DNA of 64,000 nt from an uncultured Prevotellaceae bacterium (lineage in GTDB: Bacteria > Bacteroidota > Bacteroidia > Bacteroidales > Bacteroidaceae), in the NCBI GenBank assembly GCA_900316315.1, contig ONCK01000004.1, positions 62,001 through 126,000 of the forward strand, in the 5' to 3' direction. The notes under the pieces are model-generated. The model was not told the origin of the DNA. It saw nothing but the letters and a program-made list of their open reading frames with translations, and ran no database searches. A program made the translations under genes and the position numbers. This document shows positions 53,412-63,891 of the stretch, in pieces (positions within the stretch are counted from its first letter, which is position 1; each line of letters starts with the position of its first letter).

Positions 53412-54692
53412 TTACCAAGCGAAGATGGGGTACTGCTTCATGGTTTCATTGACCTCGGCACGTACACTGGCAATGACCTTCTCGTCATCAGGATGGTCGA
53501 GCACGCGCTCGATAAGTCCGGCAATGAGCTCCATCATGTCTTCCTTGGCTCCGCGGGTGGTCAGGGCAGGGGTGCCCAGACGGATACCTGATGTCTGGAA
53601 GGCTGAGCGGCTGTCAAAGGGCACCATATTCTTGTTGACCGTGATATCAGCGGCTACAAGGGCGGTCTCAGCGGCCTTACCCGTGAGCTCGGGATACTTG
53701 GAACGCAGGTCGACGAGCATGCAGTGGTTGTCTGTACCTCCGCTGACGATGCTGAATCCTCGCTTTATCAGTTCTCCAGCCAGCTTGGCTGCATTTTTCT
53801 TGACCTGGAGGGCGTAGTCCTTGAAGGAGGACTGCAAGTTCTCATTAAATGCCACAGCTTTGGCTGCGATGACATGCTCAAGCGGGCCGCCCTGGATACC
53901 GGGGAAGACAGCGCTGTTGAGCAGAGAGCTCATCATACGGATTTCTCCCTTCTTGGTCTTTTTGCCCCAAGGATTCTCAAAGTCTTTGCCCATGAGGATG
54001 ATGCCGCCTCGCGGTCCGCGGAGCGTCTTATGGGTGGTGGAGGTGACGATATGGGCGTATTTGAGCGGGTTGTCCAGCAGGCCTGCGGCGATGAGTCCGG
54101 CAGGGTGAGCCATGTCAACCATGAAGATAGCGCCTACCTCATCAGCAATGGCGCGCATACGGGCATAGTCCCACTCACGGCTGTAAGCAGAACCTCCGCC
54201 AATGATCATCTTGGGCTTATGAGCGAGGGCGAGCTGCTCCATCTCATCGTAGTCGATGCGACCAGTCTCTCGCTTGATATTGTATCCAATAGGATTATAG
54301 AGGATGCCGGAGGTGTTGACCTTGGAACCATGGGAGAGATGACCGCCGTGGTCAAGATTGAGTCCCATAAAGGTATCGCCGGGGTTGAGCACGGCGAGGA
54401 AAACGGCGGCGTTGGCCTGTGCTCCGGAGTGAGGCTGCACGTTGGCATACTCGGCGCCAAATAGCCGCTTGACACGCTCGATGGCCAGCGTCTCGCTCCG
54501 GTCTACATTGATACAGCCGCCGTAATAGCGATGGCCTGGATAACCTTCAGCGTACTTGTTGGTCAGGCAACTGCCCATGGCCTGCATTACTTCATCGCTA
54601 ACGAAGTTTTCACTAGCGATAAGCTCCATGCCGCGTAATTGGCGCTGGTGCTCAGCTTCGATAATGTCGAAGATCTGTGTGTCTCTTTCCAT
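53412..54692 (-). CDS. glyA: Serine hydroxymethyltransferase
   Basis: 426 residues. PLP enzyme that moves the serine hydroxymethyl group to tetrahydrofolate, giving glycine and 5,10-methylene-THF. Markers: [19 protein letters not shown] near the start, [27 protein letters not shown], and the PLP lysine in [15 protein letters not shown]. Monocistronic, with its own promoter and terminator. Confidence 0.97.
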   Translation of the reverse strand: MERDTQIFDIIEAEHQRQLRGMELIASENFVSDEVMQAMGSCLTNKYAEGYPGHRYYGGCINVDRSETLAIERVKRLFGAEYANVQPHSGAQANAAVFLAVLNPGDTFMGLNLDHGGHLSHGSKVNTSGILYNPIGYNIKRETGRIDYDEMEQLALAHKPKMIIGGGSAYSREWDYARMRAIADEVGAIFMVDMAHPAGLIAAGLLDNPLKYAHIVTSTTHKTLRGPRGGIILMGKDFENPWGKKTKKGEIRMMSSLLNSAVFPGIQGGPLEHVIAAKAVAFNENLQSSFKDYALQVKKNAAKLAGELIKRGFSIVSGGTDNHCMLVDLRSKYPELTGKAAETALVAADITVNKNMVPFDSRSAFQTSGIRLGTPALTTRGAKEDMMELIAGLIERVLDHPDDEKVIASVRAEVNETMKQYPIFAW

Positions 54693-54771
54693 GCTCGATA
54701 AAATCTCTTCTGGTTTATAAAATATTTTTGTTGATTTGAGGGTCCTTATTCGGTATAAATCTTTTGAGCTG

Positions 54772-54795
54772 CAAAGTTACGCAAAAGAAACCAAC
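54772..54795 (-). promoter_or_regulatory. Promoter of glyA
   Basis: TAACTTTG on the minus strand at 54772-54779, with GTTGG upstream at 54791-54795. The leader would be about 75 nt. Confidence 0.5.
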
Positions 54796-55099
54796 TTTCG
54801 TATCTCTGCCGAAAGAATGTTTGAAGAGAAAGTGACACGGTTAGCTCATTCTCTTCAAGTACTTCATGCGTAGGGCTATGGGGAAAGGGGTACGCCATTG
54901 TAGGGCAGGAAAATAAGCAGAGACGGGCGCTTCCTGCACTCTTGATGTTGCGTCTGGGGCGTCGTCGCTTTTCCTTTTTGGGGGACAGGAGCCTTGCCCC
55001 ATGACATCATGACGCTACTGCTCAGATTAGGATAGGCTATGCGCTGAAGGGGAAGCGCTTTAATACTCAGAAAGAATAGGAGAATTAAGAAAAAGTTGT
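54796..55099. other. Intergenic region between glyA and the PBP1a gene
   Basis: About 300 bp between two divergent promoters. No gene or RNA recognised. Confidence 0.4.
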
Positions 55100-55107
55100 T
55101 ACCTTTG
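55100..55107 (+). promoter_or_regulatory. -7 element of the PBP1a gene
   Basis: TACCTTTG, 64 bp before the ATG at 55172. KdsB and the MORN gene downstream may be read from it. Confidence 0.5.
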
Positions 55108-55171
55108 CGATATTAAACATTGTCCGATCAAGACGGTCAAAGCACAAAAGACTCATTTATAAAAGACTGGC

Positions 55172-57493
55172 ATGCACACAAAATTGATACGATGGATGTG
55201 GGGATCGCTGTTGGCAGTGGTAGTCCTAGCTGTGATATATTTTTCAGCTATCAGTGCAGGCTGGATAGGGTATATGCCGCCGATAGAGGAGCTCGAAAAT
55301 CCTATCAGCAAGTACGCCTCGCAAGTCATCAGCTCAGACAATGTGTTGCTCGGTACTTGGTCGCTCAATGAGAACCGCCTCTTTGCCTCACGGGAGGAGA
55401 TTGCTCCAAGCCTGCTGCAGGCCTTGGTAGCAACGGAGGACAAGCGCTTTTATGAGCACTCGGGCATAGACATCAAGTCGTTGGCTCGGGCCATCGTTAA
55501 GAGAGGCATCCTCGGACACAAAGAGGCTGGTGGCGGCAGCACAATCACTCAGCAACTCGCCAAACAGCTCTATACCCAGTCACGTGCGGAAAACAGCCGC
55601 CAACGTATTGTCCAAAAGACGATAGAGTGGGTCATCGCCATCAAGCTCGAGCGTCAGTACAGTAAAGATGAAATCCTGACACTATACCTAAACTATTTTG
55701 ATTTTCTCCACCATGCGGTCGGCGTCAAGACAGCGGCCCGCGTGTACTTCAACAAGGAGGCTCGCGACCTGACGGTACCCGAGTCGGCGATGCTGGTGGG
55801 AATGTGCAAGAATCCGTCTTATTTTAATCCCGTACGAGACAGCACAGTGGCCAAGCAACGCCGCAATGTCGTGCTGGAACTGATGAAGGAGCAAGGCTAC
55901 CTGAGCGAGGAAGAATGCGTAGACTATCAGAATGCTCCTTTGGGAGTGCACTTGCAGCACGTAAGCCACAGAGATGGGCTGGCTACCTACTTCCGCGAAT
56001 ATCTGCGTCACATCATGATGGCCAAGCGGCCTGTGAGGAGCAATTATGCCTCTTGGCAGGAACAGGAATATCACGATGATTCCCTTGCCTGGGAACGCGA
56101 TCCGCTCTACGGCTGGTGCAATAAGAATAGTAAGAAGGATGGCTCGCCGTACAATATCTATACGGATGGCCTTAAAATCTATACCTCTATCGACAGCCGC
56201 ATGCAACGCTATGCCGAGCGGTCCGTCAGGGATCATCTGGAGGGCTATCTGCAGCCTCTCTTTGATAAGGAGAAGCACAAAGGGCAGTACCTCAATCCCT
56301 TCTCCAGCTCGCTCTCCCAACAGCAGATCAAGGCTATTGTCAATCGGTCGATAGAGCGCAGTGACCGCTACCGGTCTATGAGAGAGGCCGGAATGTCGGA
56401 CGAGGAAGTCAAGGCGTTCTTCAAGACACATAAAGTGGACATGACGGTCTACACGCCCTATGGCGATCGCGATACAGTGATGACGCCTCAAGACTCTATC
56501 CTCTATTATAAGACATTCTTGAGGGCCGGATTTATGGCCATGGACCCCCAAACGGGAGCCGTCAAGGCCTATGTGGGAGGCTTGGACTATACATATTTCC
56601 AGTACGACATGTGTATGATGGGCAGGAGACAGATAGGCTCTACCATAAAGCCCTATCTCTATGCCTTGGCCATGGAGAACGGATATACGCCCTGTGACTT
56701 GGCGCCTAATGTACAACGTACCTATATGGTCGCAGGCAAGCCCTGGACGCCCCGAAATGCCAACCATGCTCGCTATGGCGAGATGGTGACGCTCAAATGG
56801 GGACTCGCCAACTCCAACAACTGGATATCCGCCTATCTGATGAGTAAGCTCAATCCCAAGTCCTTGGTGTCCATCATGCGGTCTTTTGGCATCAATAGTC
56901 TGGATGTTTATCCCTCTATGTCGCTTTGCCTGGGCACGTGCGACATCTCTGTGGCAGAAATGGTTCAGGCTTATACGGCTTTTGTCAATAAGGGTATCCG
57001 AGTCTTGCCGATGCTTGTCACGCGGATTGAGAATAGTGATGGAGAGGTCGTGGCAGATTTCCATCCAAGAATGAATGAGGTCATCAGCGCTGAGAGTTCG
57101 TACAAGATGCTGGAAATGCTCATGGAGGTCGTTGACCACGGTACCGCCGGACGCTTGAGGTATAAGTATCATCTTGAGGGACAGATCGGCGGCAAGACCG
57201 GTACGACCAACAACAATAGCGACGGATGGTTCATTGGTTTTGTTCCGAGGCTCGTGGCTGGCTGCTGGGTCGGCGGCGAAGACCGCGATATCCACTTCGA
57301 CAGGATGTCAATGGGGCAGGGTGCGACCGTGGCTCTCCCTATCTGGGCAAAGTTTATGCAGAAAGTTTATGCGGACCATTCCCTCGGCTATTCTACAGAG
57401 GAACGGTTTGCTATTCCGGACAATTTCTCTCCATGTGCTACGGTGCGTTCGGATTCGCTGGAAAACGAGTCTATCAACGATGTCTTTCAGTAA
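55172..57493 (+). CDS. Class A penicillin-binding protein (PBP1a family)
   Basis: 773 residues: short cytosolic start, one membrane anchor (residues 8-30), a GT51 transglycosylase domain with VATEDKRFYEHSGID and GGSTITQQLAKQLY, and a transpeptidase domain with the serine motif STIKP (GRRQIGSTIKPYLYALAM), SNN (LANSNNWISAYL) and KTGT (IGGKTGTTNNN). It polymerises and cross-links peptidoglycan in the periplasm. It is followed by kdsB after 70 bp, then by a MORN-repeat gene and the branching enzyme. Confidence 0.95.
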   Translation: MHTKLIRWMWGSLLAVVVLAVIYFSAISAGWIGYMPPIEELENPISKYASQVISSDNVLLGTWSLNENRLFASREEIAPSLLQALVATEDKRFYEHSGIDIKSLARAIVKRGILGHKEAGGGSTITQQLAKQLYTQSRAENSRQRIVQKTIEWVIAIKLERQYSKDEILTLYLNYFDFLHHAVGVKTAARVYFNKEARDLTVPESAMLVGMCKNPSYFNPVRDSTVAKQRRNVVLELMKEQGYLSEEECVDYQNAPLGVHLQHVSHRDGLATYFREYLRHIMMAKRPVRSNYASWQEQEYHDDSLAWERDPLYGWCNKNSKKDGSPYNIYTDGLKIYTSIDSRMQRYAERSVRDHLEGYLQPLFDKEKHKGQYLNPFSSSLSQQQIKAIVNRSIERSDRYRSMREAGMSDEEVKAFFKTHKVDMTVYTPYGDRDTVMTPQDSILYYKTFLRAGFMAMDPQTGAVKAYVGGLDYTYFQYDMCMMGRRQIGSTIKPYLYALAMENGYTPCDLAPNVQRTYMVAGKPWTPRNANHARYGEMVTLKWGLANSNNWISAYLMSKLNPKSLVSIMRSFGINSLDVYPSMSLCLGTCDISVAEMVQAYTAFVNKGIRVLPMLVTRIENSDGEVVADFHPRMNEVISAESSYKMLEMLMEVVDHGTAGRLRYKYHLEGQIGGKTGTTNNNSDGWFIGFVPRLVAGCWVGGEDRDIHFDRMSMGQGATVALPIWAKFMQKVYADHSLGYSTEERFAIPDNFSPCATVRSDSLENESINDVFQ

Positions 57494-57563
57494 AAAGTAA
57501 TCAACAGACAAATAGAAATAGGACTCTCAATACAAACGAAACGTCCACAGTAAATGAGAAAAA

Positions 57564-58328
57564 ATGAATAAGTCATTCATAGCTATAATCCCAGCCCGCT
57601 ACGGGTCGACACGTTTTCCGGGCAAGCCGCTGGCTTTGCTGGGCGGTAAGCCTATCATTCAGCGGGTTTATGAGCGCGTGGCGCCATTGTTTGACGACAC
57701 ACTTGTAGCGACAGACGACCAACGCATCATAGAAGCCGTACGAGCCTTTGGCGGAAAAGCCGTCTTGACTTCTGACCGTCATCGCAGCGGCACTGACCGT
57801 TGCTGGGAAGCCTATACGAAGTGCGGTAAGCCTTATGACATTGTCGTCAATGTACAGGGGGATGAGCCCTTTATTCATCGCTCCCAGCTCGAGGCTATCA
57901 AGCGCTGCTTTGACTCTCCGCAGTCCCAGATCGCAACACTTGTTAAGCCCTTTGACAAAGGCTGCCCCTTGGAGATGCTGCAAAATCCCAATTCGCCGAA
58001 GGTTGTCATCAATGATCAGGGCTATGCGCTGTACTTCAGCCGGTCTGTCATCCCATACCTGAGGGGTAAGCAGCCGAGTGAGTGGTCTAGCTTGCAGACG
58101 TACTACAAGCATATAGGGCTCTATGCCTATACGGTTGAGACACTGCGGGAAATCACTTCGCTACCTCAGTCTCCGCTCGAGAAGGCGGAGTCGCTTGAGC
58201 AACTCAGATGGCTGCAAGCCGGTTATCGTATCAAGGTGGCCCAAACCTCCGAGGAGACGATAGGCATAGATACGCCTGATGACTTGAACCGGGCAGAGCA
58301 ATTTCTCGCTCATGAAGAAGAAATGTAG
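57564..58328 (+). CDS. kdsB: 3-deoxy-manno-octulosonate cytidylyltransferase (CMP-KDO synthetase)
   Basis: 254 residues. Activates KDO with CTP for the lipopolysaccharide core. Typical segments: IIPARYGSTRFPGKPLALL at the nucleotide site, TDDQRIIEAV, LTSDRHRSGTDR, VNVQGDEPFI and KHIGLYAYTVETL. Normal length and all motifs intact. Its place behind a peptidoglycan synthase marks this as an envelope gene group. Confidence 0.96.
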   Translation: MNKSFIAIIPARYGSTRFPGKPLALLGGKPIIQRVYERVAPLFDDTLVATDDQRIIEAVRAFGGKAVLTSDRHRSGTDRCWEAYTKCGKPYDIVVNVQGDEPFIHRSQLEAIKRCFDSPQSQIATLVKPFDKGCPLEMLQNPNSPKVVINDQGYALYFSRSVIPYLRGKQPSEWSSLQTYYKHIGLYAYTVETLREITSLPQSPLEKAESLEQLRWLQAGYRIKVAQTSEETIGIDTPDDLNRAEQFLAHEEEM

Positions 58329-58373
58329 ACAATGGGGCATGGCCTCAATTGTCCATTATATAAAAGTAGGATT

Positions 58374-59498
58374 ATGATAAGACGAAAATATTTCATTCTT
58401 GGCCTAGCGTTGATACTGCCGCTTTGGGCTTCTGCACAGAAGATGAAAATCGGCACTTACACCTTCAAAGACGGTTCTGTCTATACCGGAGATCTTGCCG
58501 GAGGTAAACCCAATGGAAAAGGCAAAACAGTTTTTTCTAATGGCGAGAGTTATGAGGGTGCCTATGTGAAGGGCAAGCGTCAAGGATATGGCGTATACAA
58601 GTTTCCTGACGGGGAAAAGTACGAGGGCGAATGGTTTCAAGACCAACAACACGGTAAGGGCACCTACTATTTTGTCAACAACAATCGCTATGAAGGCCTC
58701 TGGTATCGCGACTATCAGCAGGGACGCGGTAGAATGATTTACTACAACGGCGACATCTACGATGGCGAATGGTACATGGACAAGCGCAATGGCAAAGGCA
58801 AGTACACTTATGCCAACGGCTCCTACTACCAAGGAGAGTGGAAGGATGACAAGAAATGCGGAAAGGGAACTTTTGTCTGGGCCGACGGCTCTCAATACAA
58901 GGGCGACTGGGCCAACAATCAGCGCAACGGAAAAGGCGTCTTCACTTATACAGATGGTGATGTCTACGATGGAGACTGGGTAGACGACATACAGCAAGGT
59001 AGAGGCATCTATAAGTTTCGTAACGGCAATGTCTACGAGGGCCCTTACGTTCAAGGCGAGCGTACGGGACAAGGCATCTTTTCCTTTAGCAATGGCAACA
59101 AGTATGTGGGCACTTTCCTTAACGGTGAACAAAACGGTCAGGGTACTTACACTTGGAAAAACGGATCTCAATATGTAGGCAACTGGAAGGCCAATCAGCG
59201 CGATGGCCAGGGGAAGTACACCTGGGCCAATGGTGATGTCTATGAAGGACACTGGACCAAAGGGAAAATGGATGGCGAAGGCATCCTGAGACTTGCCAAC
59301 GGCACCAAGTTCAAAGGCACTTTCCATAATGGACTCAAGGATGGGAAGTGTATCGAAGAGGACAAAGACGGAGTGCGTTTTGAAGGCTCCTATTCCCATG
59401 GAGTTAGGCAAGGACTCTTTGTAGAAAAAGACCGTAATGGAACTGTCATACGCAGAGGCAACTATGTCGCTGGGCAGGCCGTACTCTCCAATGACTGA
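58374..59498 (+). CDS. Exported MORN-repeat protein
   Basis: 374 residues from MIRRKYFILGLALI; a longer frame from 58332 is less likely. A signal peptide ends near LWASAQ. Nearly all of the mature protein is a run of about 14 MORN repeats of roughly 23 residues, each of the form YxGxWxxxxxxGxGxxxxxxG (for example YEGEWFQDQQHGKGTY). MORN repeats form long beta sheets that bind proteins or lipids. Being exported, it may be a periplasmic or surface scaffold; genes next to it make peptidoglycan, KDO and glycogen. Function unknown. Confidence 0.85.
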   Translation: MIRRKYFILGLALILPLWASAQKMKIGTYTFKDGSVYTGDLAGGKPNGKGKTVFSNGESYEGAYVKGKRQGYGVYKFPDGEKYEGEWFQDQQHGKGTYYFVNNNRYEGLWYRDYQQGRGRMIYYNGDIYDGEWYMDKRNGKGKYTYANGSYYQGEWKDDKKCGKGTFVWADGSQYKGDWANNQRNGKGVFTYTDGDVYDGDWVDDIQQGRGIYKFRNGNVYEGPYVQGERTGQGIFSFSNGNKYVGTFLNGEQNGQGTYTWKNGSQYVGNWKANQRDGQGKYTWANGDVYEGHWTKGKMDGEGILRLANGTKFKGTFHNGLKDGKCIEEDKDGVRFEGSYSHGVRQGLFVEKDRNGTVIRRGNYVAGQAVLSND

Positions 59499-59684
59499 TC
59501 TGCTTGATCTAGACAAGGTATCGGGTCGAAGATGATTATGATGCATCAACCAAGTCACCCACTCTTGAACAGCAATGCTTAGTACGGTAAGAGCCTCCCG
59601 GGCAAGAAAGTAAATAGATTTGTATCCAGCTGAAAAATGCAGAGTCATTGTTAGCTCATTATTAAAGTATCCAATTTTATTACT

Positions 59685-61697
59685 ATGCCACTTCCTCTCA
59701 TACAAGGTGATCCTTATCTAGAGCCCTATACAGAGGCTATCGAAGGGCGCCATTCTCACTTCCTGTATCGTCTGAATCAACTTACTCAGTCCAGCGGAGA
59801 CTTGTCAACTTTTGCCGATGGATATATGTGGTACGGCCTTCATCTGCGAGGTCACGAGTGGGTGCTGCGCGAGTGGGCTCCTAACGCTACTAAGATATAC
59901 CTTGTAGGTGATCACTCTGATTGGCGGGAGTTGCCTGAATACGAGCTGCAGCGTATCAATGACCATGGGGATTGGGAGATAAAGCTTCCCAAAGCGACCC
60001 TCAGGCATCAAGGGCTTTACAAACTTAAGGTCTACTGGCCGAGTGGAGAGGGCGAGCGCATCCCGGCATGGTGTACCCGTGTAGTCCAGGATGAGCAGAC
60101 CAAGATCTTTAGCGCCCAAGTGTGGTGTCCGGCACATCCGTATTGCCTTAAAATACATGATTTTAAGCCGCATCGTTCTCCTTTGCTCATCTACGAATGC
60201 CATATCGGAATGGCGCAGGACAAGGAGGGCGTAGGCACTTACGAGGAGTTTCGTGTCAATACCCTGCCACGTATTCAGCGCGCGGGATACAATTGTATCC
60301 AGATTATGGCTATACAGGAGCATCCCTATTATGGGAGTTTCGGCTACCATGTCTCGAGTCTCTATGCTCCGTCCAGCCGTTTCGGCACCCCAGATGAGTT
60401 GCGCCATCTTGTCGATGATGCTCATCGCATGGGCATCAGCGTCATTATGGACCTTGTCCACAGCCATGCTGTAAAGAATGAGTTGGAAGGACTCGGCAAC
60501 TACTGCGGTGATCCCGGGCAGTATTTTCTCAAGGGACCGCGCCGGCACCACGAGCAGTGGGACAGCTTGTGCTGGGACTACGGCAAGGACGAAGTCGTTC
60601 ATTTCCTGCTGTCCAACTGCAAGTATTGGCTAGAGGAGTTCGGCTTTGACGGCTTCCGATTCGACGGCGTGACATCGATGATATACTACAGTCATGGCAT
60701 GGGAGAGAGCTTTACGGGATACGATGACTACTACAATGGCCATCAGGATGATGAAGCTATCTGCTATCTCACTTTGGCCAATCAACTGATCCACCAAGTG
60801 AAGCCCCAGGCCGTCACTATAGCGGAAGAAGTATCCGGCATGCCAGGACTGGCATACCCTATAGCTGGAGGCGGATACGGATTTGACTACCGCATGGCGA
60901 TGAATATCCCAGACTACTGGATACGTATGCTTAAGGAGAAGCGAGATGAGGACTGGAATCCGTTGGATATGCTCTACAATCTCACCAACCGTCGTCAGGA
61001 TGAGCTGACAGTCTCTTATGTGGAGAGTCATGATCAGGCCCTGGTGGGGGACAAGACAGTTATCTTCCGACTTGTTGATGCCTCGATGTACTGGCATTTC
61101 CGGATAGGTGACGAGGACGATGCAGCCCGCCGCGGTATAGCGCTTCACAAAATGATACGCTTACTCACACTCTCGACTATCGGCGGGGCATATCTCAATT
61201 TTATGGGCAATGAATGGGGCCACCCTGAGTGGATAGACTTTCCGCGTGAAGGCAATAGCTGGAGCTATAAGTATGCCCGTCGCCAGTGGCATCTTGTAGA
61301 CGACCCGACGCTCTGCTACCATTATCTGGGCGATTTTGACCGCAAGATGATTAGTACGATTAAGCTTGTGCCGCGTTTCCAGAGTACACGTGTCCAGAAT
61401 ATTTGGTATGATGAAGCCTGTCAGATTCTTGTCATCATGCGAGGACGGTTACTTTTCGTGTTCAATTTCAGTCCTTCTCAGAGCTTGGCCGACTACCAAT
61501 TCATCGCTCCTTCCGGTAAGTACACGCTTGTGCTTGATACTGATGATACAGCCTTTGGGGGACAGCGTCTCATTGATCCAAAAGTGGACCACTTCACTGA
61601 GTCTGACAAAAATCTTCCTGCCCATAAGGGGCATCTGTCTCTTTATATCCCTGCCAGAAGCGCGCAGGTCTATCGCCTGGAGAAGGGTGGAAAATAA
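59685..61697 (+). CDS. glgB: 1,4-alpha-glucan branching enzyme (GH13)
   Basis: 670 residues. N-terminal CBM48-like domain (EWVLREWAPNATKIYLVGD), a TIM barrel with the GH13 sites VIMDLVHSH, DGFRFDGVTSM (nucleophile Asp), TIAEEVSGMPG (acid Glu) and YVESHDQAL, then the alpha-amylase C-terminal beta domain. It forms alpha-1,6 branches in glycogen. The size and VTSMIYYSHG segment match the eukaryote-like GlgB of Bacteroidetes. A terminator follows. Confidence 0.94.
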   Translation: MPLPLIQGDPYLEPYTEAIEGRHSHFLYRLNQLTQSSGDLSTFADGYMWYGLHLRGHEWVLREWAPNATKIYLVGDHSDWRELPEYELQRINDHGDWEIKLPKATLRHQGLYKLKVYWPSGEGERIPAWCTRVVQDEQTKIFSAQVWCPAHPYCLKIHDFKPHRSPLLIYECHIGMAQDKEGVGTYEEFRVNTLPRIQRAGYNCIQIMAIQEHPYYGSFGYHVSSLYAPSSRFGTPDELRHLVDDAHRMGISVIMDLVHSHAVKNELEGLGNYCGDPGQYFLKGPRRHHEQWDSLCWDYGKDEVVHFLLSNCKYWLEEFGFDGFRFDGVTSMIYYSHGMGESFTGYDDYYNGHQDDEAICYLTLANQLIHQVKPQAVTIAEEVSGMPGLAYPIAGGGYGFDYRMAMNIPDYWIRMLKEKRDEDWNPLDMLYNLTNRRQDELTVSYVESHDQALVGDKTVIFRLVDASMYWHFRIGDEDDAARRGIALHKMIRLLTLSTIGGAYLNFMGNEWGHPEWIDFPREGNSWSYKYARRQWHLVDDPTLCYHYLGDFDRKMISTIKLVPRFQSTRVQNIWYDEACQILVIMRGRLLFVFNFSPSQSLADYQFIAPSGKYTLVLDTDDTAFGGQRLIDPKVDHFTESDKNLPAHKGHLSLYIPARSAQVYRLEKGGK

Positions 61698-61735
61698 ATA
61701 AACCGACGGAGCAATACACCGGTTTGATTATAAAG

Positions 61736-61777
61736 ATAGCAGCCGCACAGTCTTTTTTGACCACACGGCTGCTATTT
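61736..61777 (+). terminator. Terminator of glgB
   Basis: Stem ATAGCAGCCG/CGGCTGCTAT with a 20-nt loop containing TTTTTT, followed by TTCC. It lies 38 bp past the glgB stop, before converging rpoD. Confidence 0.65.
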
Positions 61778-61882
61778 CCTATTTATCTATGATGTAGAGC
61801 GCTTGACCTGCGATGAGTATTACAAGACAGCTCTTTGGGCCACTATACTTTTGAGGAACGGCCCTCTCTTTCTGCTAATGTG

Positions 61883-62740
61883 TTAGAAATACTTCTTAAG
61901 CATTGTGATATCGCGGTTCTCACGGAGTCGGCGCAGGGCGCGTTCCTTAATCTGGCGCACACGCTCGCGGGTGAGATTGAGTTTGCCGGCTACTTCCTCG
62001 GCTGTCATTTCCGGATATCCAAAGCCAAAGAGCATCTTAAGCACAGTCTGTTCCCGATCAGTCAGACAACTAAGAGCTGCATTAAGATCGCTGTCGAGCG
62101 ACTCCTGTTCCATCTTGATGTCTGTCGGGGCCTGCGTCTCGTCAGTCATGGTATCGATCATGGCAGAGGAGTCATCATTTTGCAGAGGGGCATCTACAGA
62201 AATCTTTTTGCCGCCAGTACCCAGAGCTTCGGCTATCTTGGCTTTGTCAGTGCCGAGTTCCTCGGCCAGTTCCTCGATAGACGGATGGCGCTCGTATTTT
62301 TGTTCAAAACTTGTGCGGGCCTTGCTGAGTTTACTCTGGAAACCGACCTGGTTGAGGGGCATACGTACAATGCGGCTCTGTTCGGAGATGGCCTGCAGGA
62401 TACTTTGTCTGATCCACCACACGGCATATGATATGAACTTAAATCCGCGGGTCTCATCAAACTTGTTGGCGGCTTTGATAAGGCCGAGGTTTCCCTCGTT
62501 GATAAGGTCATTGAGTGAGAGGCCTTGATTTTGATATTGCTTAGCGACGCTGACGACAAATCTGAGGTTGGCTTTGACCAGTTTGTCAAGAGCGCGCTTG
62601 TCGCCTTTGTGGATCTTTTGAGCAAGTTCTACTTCTTCATCGGTGGTAATCAGTTCCTCGCGGCCTATTTCGACGAGATATTTGTCGAGAGCGGCACTGG
62701 CGCGATTGGTGATGCTTTGTGTGATTTTAAGCTGACGCAT
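61883..62740 (-). CDS. rpoD: Primary RNA polymerase sigma factor RpoD
   Basis: 285 residues, the normal short length of the housekeeping sigma factor in this phylum. Region 1.2 at the start, region 2 ([24 protein letters not shown] then [10 protein letters not shown]), region 3 and region 4 with helix-turn-helix [18 protein letters not shown]. No region 1.1 or large insert. It recognises the TTTG/TAnnTTTG promoters seen throughout this window. Confidence 0.97.
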   Translation of the reverse strand: MRQLKITQSITNRASAALDKYLVEIGREELITTDEEVELAQKIHKGDKRALDKLVKANLRFVVSVAKQYQNQGLSLNDLINEGNLGLIKAANKFDETRGFKFISYAVWWIRQSILQAISEQSRIVRMPLNQVGFQSKLSKARTSFEQKYERHPSIEELAEELGTDKAKIAEALGTGGKKISVDAPLQNDDSSAMIDTMTDETQAPTDIKMEQESLDSDLNAALSCLTDREQTVLKMLFGFGYPEMTAEEVAGKLNLTRERVRQIKERALRRLRENRDITMLKKYF

Positions 62741-62878
62741 GTGTAAATATTGATAATGTGATTTTTCTGTAGTTAGAGTTACATATTAAAAATAGGGAGG
62801 GAAACTATTTCTCTGGATGGCGCCCCCTCTATAATAATGTTTTGTCTCTTAAATATTTTTTCGGAATAAAAATAGTAC

Positions 62879-62886
62879 TATATTTG
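62879..62886 (+). promoter_or_regulatory. -7 element of the AraC-family gene
   Basis: TATATTTG, 47 bp before the ATG at 62934. Confidence 0.5.
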
Positions 62887-62933
62887 CAGTATATATAATT
62901 ATGTTCGCAAAAACGGAATAAAAAAACGAGTGA

Positions 62934-63767
62934 ATGGTAAATAATTCAGTCAAAAGGGCAACTAGGACGGTTGAGGTGAGGCGCGTCTACAATCCTCTCC
63001 AGGGAGACTACAGTCTTGGTACAATCGAGCTGGATATTGTGGAACGTGGTAAGCTGCGCGTCCACTATGGGAGCGGCCAGGTGATCCTCCGCTCGGGTCA
63101 GTGGCTGCTTGCCAAGGCGGATGAGACGCTGGCGCTCAGTCGTGAGGGGGGGGGCGCCCCCCTCTCCGTGATACAGGTGCGTATGTCGGAAGCGCTGTTT
63201 CCCGACGTCCTTGTGGCTCTGCCGGAGTGTGCATCGCTGGATATCTTGCTCAAGCAGTCAGCCAGGGGCGCCTATTCTTCCGACCCAGTGCCATTGAGAG
63301 AGTTGCGCCACAGAGTGGAACAGGTACATGATGCTCACGGGCTAGGAGTCATCCGGAGTGTATGGAGACTCATGTCTCTGCTGGCAGAGACGCCCGCTTG
63401 CAGCGTGGTCTCACCGCTGCCGGATACGAGCCTTGGCAAGGTGCCTCCAGAGAGCGATATGGCGCGAGTGGTGACGTATATGAAGGCTCATCTAGCGGAG
63501 ACAGTGAGGCTCTCAGACTTGGCTCGTGTGGCTCATCTCACGTCATCTGCGTTTTGCCGCTCATTTGCCCGACAGGCTGGGCAACCTCCGATGGCCTATC
63601 TCGATACGCTGAGGCTGCGGAAGGCATGCCACTTGCTTGACTATACGGGCTTGACAGCCAAGGAAATCTCCTATCAGTGCGGTTGGCAGGACGCTTCTTT
63701 CTTCAGCCGCGTATTCAGACGCCATATCGGCATGACTCCCATCCAATATCGGCAGCGTAAGGGGTAG
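62934..63767 (+). CDS. AraC-family transcriptional regulator
   Basis: 277 residues. The N-terminal half is a small cupin-like ligand domain (LDIVERGKLRVHYGSGQVIL). The C-terminal 100 residues are the AraC double helix-turn-helix: MKAHLAETVRLSDLARVAHL, TSSAFCRSFARQAGQPPMAY, then LRLRKACHLLDYTGLTAKEI and the signature GWQDASFFSRVFRRHIGMTP. No neighbour suggests a regulon or effector. Confidence 0.9.
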   Translation: MVNNSVKRATRTVEVRRVYNPLQGDYSLGTIELDIVERGKLRVHYGSGQVILRSGQWLLAKADETLALSREGGGAPLSVIQVRMSEALFPDVLVALPECASLDILLKQSARGAYSSDPVPLRELRHRVEQVHDAHGLGVIRSVWRLMSLLAETPACSVVSPLPDTSLGKVPPESDMARVVTYMKAHLAETVRLSDLARVAHLTSSAFCRSFARQAGQPPMAYLDTLRLRKACHLLDYTGLTAKEISYQCGWQDASFFSRVFRRHIGMTPIQYRQRKG

Positions 63768-63865
63768 CGTAAGCCATGGGCCGGAGAACTCTTGATGGAG
63801 CACGGCAAAGGGACTCTTTGATACTCTTTGACATAGAGATGAAAGTGAATATGGTCAGATTGTCG

Positions 63866-63873
63866 TAATTTTG
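63866..63873 (+). promoter_or_regulatory. -7 element of the DUF2027 gene
   Basis: TAATTTTG, 18 bp before the ATG at 63892. Confidence 0.5.
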
Positions 63874-63891
63874 CAGATAAAATCAGAAGAC

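Noticed and set aside
55688-57295. A 535-codon open frame on the minus strand across the PBP1a gene
   Set aside because: It is fully antisense to a gene with all catalytic motifs, has no recognised domain, and its His/Arg/Ile-rich composition is that of a shadow frame.
58404-59705. A 433-codon frame antisense to the MORN-repeat gene
   Set aside because: Its apparent internal repeats mirror the MORN repeats on the other strand.
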